Source of the DNA: CACIAM-69d sp001698445
GTDB lineage: Bacteria; Cyanobacteriota; Cyanobacteriia; CACIAM-69d
DNA: 64,000 nt
Reading direction: 5' to 3'
Assembly (NCBI RefSeq): GCF_043235035.1
Contig: NZ_JAZAQF010000069.1
Span: forward strand, 124,001-188,000
The position numbers were made by a program, and so were the translations under genes. The notes beneath the pieces are model-generated. The model was given only the letters and a program-made list of their open reading frames with translations. It was not told where the DNA came from and ran no database searches. Of the stretch, positions 59,871 to 64,000 are shown one piece after another. Position 1 is the stretch's first letter; each line of letters opens with the position of its first letter.

Positions 59871-60056
59871 GGGCTTGTCGTCAAATGGCCTGCAACCCTG
59901 ATGACCTCGTTCTTCAAACCAATCAGCCGTAGGGGCGAGGTCTCCTCGCCCATTCCCGTGATCCTTGAATGTTCCCAGGGGTGGACAGGGTTGTAGCGAT
60001 CGCCCGGGTTAGGGTTGGGAGACCCAACCTACGGCGATGGAAATGACGACAGGCCC
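59871..60056 (-). mobile_element. MITE-like dispersed repeat, copy 2
   Basis: Inverted relative to copy 1 (46851-47116). Outer ends GGGCTTGTCGTCA and the complement of GGGCCTGTCGTCA; the inner unit 59928-60033 matches copy 1 across about 105 bases, including the core GGGCGATCGCTACAACC and CAGGGGTGGACAGGG on opposite strands. This copy lacks the extra left-end segment of copy 1, and one inner arm has diverged (GGGGCGAGGTCTCCTCGCCC). Confidence 0.82.
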
Positions 60057-60061
60057 TAGCC

Positions 60062-60103
60062 GGTTTGATTTGGTTGGTTTGATTTGGTTGGTTTGATTTG
60101 GTT
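60062..60103 (+). repeat. Tandem repeat, 3 x 14 bp
   Basis: Three perfect copies of GGTTTGATTTGGTT, six bases after the end of the MITE-like element and 34 bases before the dapB start. Confidence 0.95.
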
Positions 60104-60136
60104 GACTGATTTAGCTTGTCTTTAACGCGGCGGTGA

Positions 60137-60970
60137 ATGGGCATGACTCAAAATTCCCCAATTCCGGTAGTGGTGGTTGGTGCGGCTGGCAAGATGGGCC
60201 GTGAGGTGGTGAAGGCGGTGGCGGCTGCGCCCGATATGACCCTCATTGGGGCGGTCGATCGCGCACCGGAGCTAGTGGGCCAGGATGTGGGCGAGGTGGT
60301 CGGTTGTGGCCCCTTGGAAGTGCCGATTTTGGATCAGCTAGAGGCGACTTTGGCCATGGCGGCCCAAGAGCGACAGTTGGGCGTGATGGTGGATTTCACG
60401 CACCCCAGTTCGGTCTACGAAAATGCGCGATCGGCGATCGCCTATGGCATTCGGCCCGCGATCGGCACAACGGGGCTGAGCGAGGAGCAGGTGCGCGAGT
60501 TGGCGGAATTTGCCGACAAGGCCAGCACCGGTTGCGCCATCATTCCCAACTTCTCGATCGGGATGGTGTTGCTTCAGCAGGCTGCGGTTCAAGCCTCCCA
60601 ATATTTCGATCATGTGGAAATTATTGAGCTGCACCACAACCAAAAGGCCGACGCACCCAGCGGCACGGCCCTGCAAACGGTGCAACTGATGTCTGGATTG
60701 GGCAAAACCTTCAATCCGGCACAGGTGGAAGAAAAGGAGTTGATTCCCGGTGCGCGGGGCAGCTTGGCCGGCGACAATATCAATGTTCACAGCATTCGCT
60801 TGCCGGGTCTCATTGCCCACCAGGAGGTGATCTTTGGTGCGCCGGGCCAAATCTACACGCTGCGCCACGACACGAGCGATCGGGCTTGTTATATGCCCGG
60901 TGTGTTGCTGACGATTCGGAAGTTGATTGACCTGAAGTGCTTGGTTTATGGTCTCGAAAAACTGCTGTAG
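60137..60970 (+). CDS. dapB: 4-hydroxy-tetrahydrodipicolinate reductase (DapB)
   Basis: A 277-residue enzyme of lysine and diaminopimelate synthesis. NAD(P)-binding VVVVGAAGKMGREVVKAV, VDFTHPSSVYENA, AIGTTGLSEEQV and the substrate-binding/catalytic EIIELHHNQKADAPSGTAL with the His-His and Lys of the family. It reduces the product of DapA in the cytoplasm and so feeds both lysine and peptidoglycan. Length is normal. ATG 60137 and ATG 60143 are both possible starts. A tandem repeat and MITE-like element fill its upstream region. Confidence 0.95.
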   Translation: MGMTQNSPIPVVVVGAAGKMGREVVKAVAAAPDMTLIGAVDRAPELVGQDVGEVVGCGPLEVPILDQLEATLAMAAQERQLGVMVDFTHPSSVYENARSAIAYGIRPAIGTTGLSEEQVRELAEFADKASTGCAIIPNFSIGMVLLQQAAVQASQYFDHVEIIELHHNQKADAPSGTALQTVQLMSGLGKTFNPAQVEEKELIPGARGSLAGDNINVHSIRLPGLIAHQEVIFGAPGQIYTLRHDTSDRACYMPGVLLTIRKLIDLKCLVYGLEKLL

Positions 60971-61037
60971 CAGCGCGACAACCTGATGTCGATCGGTCTA
61001 GTCCAATGGCTGTTGCCGTTACCCGATCACTAGGCAG

Positions 61038-61057
61038 CAAGGGGCTTAAGCCCCTTG
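61038..61057. repeat. Dispersed 20-bp palindrome, copy E (extended type)
   Basis: Perfect CAAGGGGCTTAAGCCCCTTG, 68 bases after dapB. Similarity to copy F continues about 31 bases to the left (TG-CTGTTGC-GTTACC-GATC--TAGGCAG), giving a 52-base repeat at 61007-61058 and 63938-63989. Confidence 0.95.
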
Positions 61058-61153
61058 TGATGGCAACGCCAGTTGCCCTCCGATGGCTGAACCTTGCCCA
61101 CTCGCTTCAATAACTTCCTCAGACACTTCCTCAGAACCGCCTCCGAACAACCT

Positions 61154-62017
61154 ATGCTGGTTCCGCTGACCCGTGACGCTTTCGATCGCCTGATTCCCTC
61201 GATCGCCACCTATCCGCAATACCAGTTCTACTGGGGGCGACCGGCGGACTTCATTCGCCGCCTGGCCATTTCCGTGGTGGGCATGGTAGTGACCTGGTTG
61301 GGCAGCCTGGCCACGGGCGATGCGACGGGCCCCATTTGGTTTGTGCTGGGCTTTGCGGCAGCGCTCTATTGGTTTTGGGCCCCCATCTATTGGGCCAGCC
61401 TCCGCAATGGCAAGGTGCGCAAATTCGGCTATTGCGGTTTTTGGGAAGGTGAAATTCTGGATGTTTACGTGACCGAAGAGCTGGTGGGTCAAGAGGAAAC
61501 GGTGAACCGCCAGGGCGAGTTGGTGATTGTGGAAAACCGGGAGCGTTGCCTCAACTTGGAAGTGGGCGATGAGACAGGATTTGAAACCCTTTTTCAGGCT
61601 CCGCTGCGTCGTGAGCACAAGGGTATTAAGCCGGGAATGCGGGCCCAAACCCTGATTTTGTCCGATCGCCCCGATTTGAGCCGAGTGGCCCAGGTGGCTG
61701 ATTTTTATCTTCCTGATCGCCGGGTTTGGATCAGCGACTATCCCCTGTTGCAGCGGGAAGCCTTTGAGGAGGTGAGCCGGGAGCTGAGCGACCCACCGCC
61801 GAATCGTCGATCGCGTCGGCCCAGCCGTCCGGCCCCGAGCCAGGAGACCGGCTTAGCCCGCCGCCCGGATCCGCGCGATCGGGCCCTGGCCCGTTATGAT
61901 CGGCGTGATGCCTCCGAGGAGCGTGGGCGGTTTGATGATCTTGAAGATGACTTTGAGAACAACGATTTCGAGAACTTTGAGGACGATCGCCGCGATCGCC
62001 CCCGTCGCCGCCGATAG
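61154..62017 (+). CDS. Conserved membrane protein of unknown function
   Basis: From ATG 61154 about 287 residues. Near the N-terminus are two membrane helices (LAISVVGMVVTWLGSLA and PIWFVLGFAAALYWFWAPIYW), then a soluble domain with GYCGFWEGEILDVYVTEELV and NRQGELVIVENRERCLNLEV, and a disordered tail rich in Arg/Asp/Glu that ends DDRRDRPRRRR. The pattern matches a conserved cyanobacterial protein sometimes mislabelled as a phosphate ABC transporter permease; nothing here is permease-like. The frame is open to a TTG at 61094. Palindrome copy E lies in its leader. Function unknown. Confidence 0.72.
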   Translation: MLVPLTRDAFDRLIPSIATYPQYQFYWGRPADFIRRLAISVVGMVVTWLGSLATGDATGPIWFVLGFAAALYWFWAPIYWASLRNGKVRKFGYCGFWEGEILDVYVTEELVGQEETVNRQGELVIVENRERCLNLEVGDETGFETLFQAPLRREHKGIKPGMRAQTLILSDRPDLSRVAQVADFYLPDRRVWISDYPLLQREAFEEVSRELSDPPPNRRSRRPSRPAPSQETGLARRPDPRDRALARYDRRDASEERGRFDDLEDDFENNDFENFEDDRRDRPRRRR

Positions 62018-62317
62018 AACCTGAAAACGGCCCCAACAACACAAAAAAGCTCCAACCGTCGATCAAAGTCGATCAAAACAGACCCTACTGCCCAAAATGC
62101 TCGCTAAATCCCAGGAACTGCTGACAGTTGGGTCAATTTGTCGGTTAGGGAATTGACGGAATGGGTTGAGCTTGGTATTCCTGATGTCAACATGAGCGTG
62201 CTTGACTGACCCTAACGATCCCCGATCGCCCCTTGTCACCCGAAACCGCTCGATCGCCTAACCTCGCTGAATTCCGTCTTTTGGATCCCTATCGCGCGTT
62301 AGCCCGTCGATCAGCCT
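62018..62317 (+). other. Spacer before the TPR gene
   Basis: 300 bases with several GATCG words and no recognisable gene, hairpin or repeat. Confidence 0.4.
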
Positions 62318-63769
62318 GTGGAACCCCTATCCTTTTCCGATCCGTTTAATGGTGCGTCGTCGCCCGGGGTGACCCTATTTGGGCCGCCACATCTTGCGCC
62401 CGGGGCAATTGGGGGAGCAGATTGGTTGCCCCCGGTGCCGCCAGAAGAGATGGTTAGCGAAGTAACCGTCATGCCCGAGCATTCTGCGGACTGGTTGTTA
62501 CAGCAGTGGTTGGATCTGGGGCTTCAGCAGCTCGAAGCCAGCAATTATCCTGGAGCGATCGAAGCCTTTGAACGGGCCCTCGACATCCAATCTGACTTAA
62601 CCGTTGCTCGCCACGGCCGGGCGATCGCTCTGGTGGGAGCCAAGGCCTATGCCGAAGCTCTCCCGGAACTGGAGGGACTCCTGCAACAAATCCCGCACCA
62701 ACTGGATCTTTGGGGGAACTATGGCCACGCCCTCGCTGCCATGGAGCGCCACGAGGAAGCCCTCGCCGCCTATCGCCACATCCTGGCTATTGATCCCAAT
62801 GTTGTCAACGCCTGGCTTGATTGTGGGCGGTTGCTACAAACCCTAGGCCGCTGGAGCGAGGCTGCCGCCGCCTATGAGCGGGCTTTGGAGTTACAACCCA
62901 CCGCCAGTGCGGCTTGGTTTGCGCGGGGACTGCTTCAGAAAAAGCTCGGTCAACGGGCCCAAGCTCTGGAGTCCTTTGAGCGCACCCTTTCGATCGATCC
63001 CCATTGCAAGGAAGCCTGGAACTATCGTGGCAACTTGCTCGAAGATTTGGGCCGCACCCAGGAAGCCCGCGAGGCCTATCAACGGGCGATCGACCTGGAT
63101 CCTCAATATGCCGAAGCTTGGAATAACCTAGGCATTGCCCTCGATAGCCAACAGGCCCACCAGGAAGCCCTGGAAGCCTTTCACCAGTCTTTGGCCAGCG
63201 ATCCGAATAATCCCGATGTGTGGAATAACTGTGGCCTCACGTTGGATAGCCTGGGGCAGTTAGGCGAGGCAGTGACTGCGTTCGATCGCGCCCTGGCCCT
63301 TACCCAAAACAGTCACTGGAAATCCTGGGCTAATCGGGGTTGTGTCCTTTGGCGGCTCCACGGCTACGCGGCCGCCCTCAAAAACTGGAATCAGGGCATC
63401 GACTCCCTCGATCGCCAAGCCCCAGACTATGCTCTCGGTTGCGGCATTTTGCACTATCACAAGGGCCGGGCCCATGTGGATGAAGGCCAGCGCCACTCCG
63501 ATGCCTTTCCCTACTTGCAAGAGGCGCGACTCTGTTTTGAGCAAGCCCTCAATTTCCTCGCACCCGATCGCCATCCAGATTGGTATCTAGAAGCGGCCCA
63601 AGGGGCGATCGACACGTATCGGGCCCTGGGTAATGCAGACCAAGCTCAAGCCCTGATGTATAGCGCCACGGAGCTGCTGCGCCGCCGAATGCGCGAAACG
63701 GACTGCACCAGCCAAAAAATGGCCCTCGCGAACAAGCTGGCTAGCTTCTACCAGAACGGGCGATCGTAG
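62318..63769 (+). CDS. TPR-repeat protein
   Basis: A 483-residue protein. After an unstructured N-terminal 65 residues come about nine tetratricopeptide repeats from residue 68 to 380 (for example LQQLEASNYPGAIEAFERAL, AWNYRGNLLEDLGRTQEARE, AWNNLGIALDSQQAHQEALE, VWNNCGLTLDSLGQLGEAVT), then a helical end region. TPR arrays bind partner proteins; which partner is unknown. There is no signal peptide or membrane segment. GTG 62318 is the first start; ATG 62451 would remove the low-complexity beginning and is an alternative. Confidence 0.85.
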   Translation: MEPLSFSDPFNGASSPGVTLFGPPHLAPGAIGGADWLPPVPPEEMVSEVTVMPEHSADWLLQQWLDLGLQQLEASNYPGAIEAFERALDIQSDLTVARHGRAIALVGAKAYAEALPELEGLLQQIPHQLDLWGNYGHALAAMERHEEALAAYRHILAIDPNVVNAWLDCGRLLQTLGRWSEAAAAYERALELQPTASAAWFARGLLQKKLGQRAQALESFERTLSIDPHCKEAWNYRGNLLEDLGRTQEAREAYQRAIDLDPQYAEAWNNLGIALDSQQAHQEALEAFHQSLASDPNNPDVWNNCGLTLDSLGQLGEAVTAFDRALALTQNSHWKSWANRGCVLWRLHGYAAALKNWNQGIDSLDRQAPDYALGCGILHYHKGRAHVDEGQRHSDAFPYLQEARLCFEQALNFLAPDRHPDWYLEAAQGAIDTYRALGNADQAQALMYSATELLRRRMRETDCTSQKMALANKLASFYQNGRS

Positions 63770-63827
63770 CGATTAGTCGTTGGAATGATTAATCCCTTAG
63801 TCATAATTATTATTTGTAATTACAGCC

Positions 63828-63864
63828 TTTACCTAGAACGATTGGTACGTCATATTACAGATGC
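63828..63864 (+). repeat. Dispersed repeat TTTACCTA...ACAGATGC, copy 2
   Basis: Matches 52733-52770 at most positions. It is followed after 16 bases by the GGTGGGCAATGCCCACC palindrome, so in this copy the two motifs may form one larger element. Confidence 0.7.
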
Positions 63865-63880
63865 CATAAAGCAATTATGA

Positions 63881-63897
63881 GGTGGGCAATGCCCACC
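63881..63897. repeat. Palindrome GGTGGGCAATGCCCACC, copy 2
   Basis: Identical to 20419-20435. It lies 112 bases after the TPR stop codon. Confidence 0.9.
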
Positions 63898-63968
63898 CTA
63901 CTAGTGCATCAAGCTTATTTTGATAGGTCAAATTAGATGACTGTTGCTGTTACCAGATCGTTAGGCAG

Positions 63969-63988
63969 CAAGGGGCTTAAGCCCCTTG
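63969..63988. repeat. Dispersed 20-bp palindrome, copy F (extended type)
   Basis: Perfect CAAGGGGCTTAAGCCCCTTG near the right edge. It shares its 31-base left flank with copy E and is followed by TTACTACG. Confidence 0.95.
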
Positions 63989-64000
63989 TTACTACGACTG

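Larger units (their letters stand above)
59386..60136 (+). other. Repeat-bearing spacer between the cyclase and dapB
   Basis: 751 bases between divergent genes. Contents in order: an inverted repeat at 59495-59527, CAGGGG(TTTGTTT) repeats at 59777-59850, MITE-like copy 2 at 59871-60056, and a 3 x 14 bp tandem repeat before dapB. No gene recognised. Confidence 0.45.

Overview
The window comes from a cyanobacterial chromosome. The evidence is a gene for NDH-1 subunit NdhD, a BchH/ChlH-type chelatase subunit, a CpcS/CpeS-type bilin lyase, a cyanobacterial RpoZ, the cyanobacterial/plastid division protein Ftn2 (ZipN/ARC6), and very frequent HIP1-type GCGATCGC octamers in genes and spacers. A filamentous Limnothrix/Pseudanabaena-like genus is my guess; the sequence I could check does not settle it. 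I see no rRNA, tRNA, CRISPR array, prophage or intact insertion sequence.

Layout. 0-7 kb: 3' part of ftn2, an AEC-type permease, two tandem L,D-transpeptidases, rpoZ, a small exported protein and an RTX-repeat protein. 7-15 kb: a GGDEF-EAL protein, a PgpH-type c-di-AMP phosphodiesterase, an ADP-ribosylglycohydrolase-like protein and an exported peptidoglycan-binding protein. 15-23 kb: ndhD with a strong hairpin terminator, a small membrane protein, a DUF2157/GDYXXLXY pair, an ExbD-like protein, hisIE and an SDR protein. 23-29 kb: two histidine kinases and an alpha/beta hydrolase. 29-38 kb: the BchH/ChlH homologue, a second RTX protein, a hypothetical protein, rimO and a small holin-like membrane protein. 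38-47 kb: a six-PAS GGDEF protein, a class III cyclase, the CpcS/CpeS lyase, a HEAT-repeat protein and a methyltransferase. 47-53 kb: a MerA/Lpd-like oxidoreductase, a BMP-type binding lipoprotein and a third histidine kinase. 53-64 kb: gyrB, bioF overlapping a REC-PAS-cyclase gene, dapB, a membrane protein and a TPR protein.

Themes. Most genes are housekeeping and are not in long operons. Signal transduction is dense: two c-di-GMP proteins, one predicted c-di-AMP hydrolase, two predicted adenylate cyclases and three histidine kinases.

The spacers hold most of the unexplained structure. There are six copies of a 20-bp palindrome, two copies of a second palindrome, and an inverted pair of MITE-like elements (46.9 and 59.9 kb). 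Many local tandem duplications of 11-16 bp occur. Beside gyrB lies a 449-bp element bounded by 24-bp inverted repeats that encloses a decayed HepT/DUF86 gene. I found no convincing complete novel system; that element and the palindrome family deserve the closest look.
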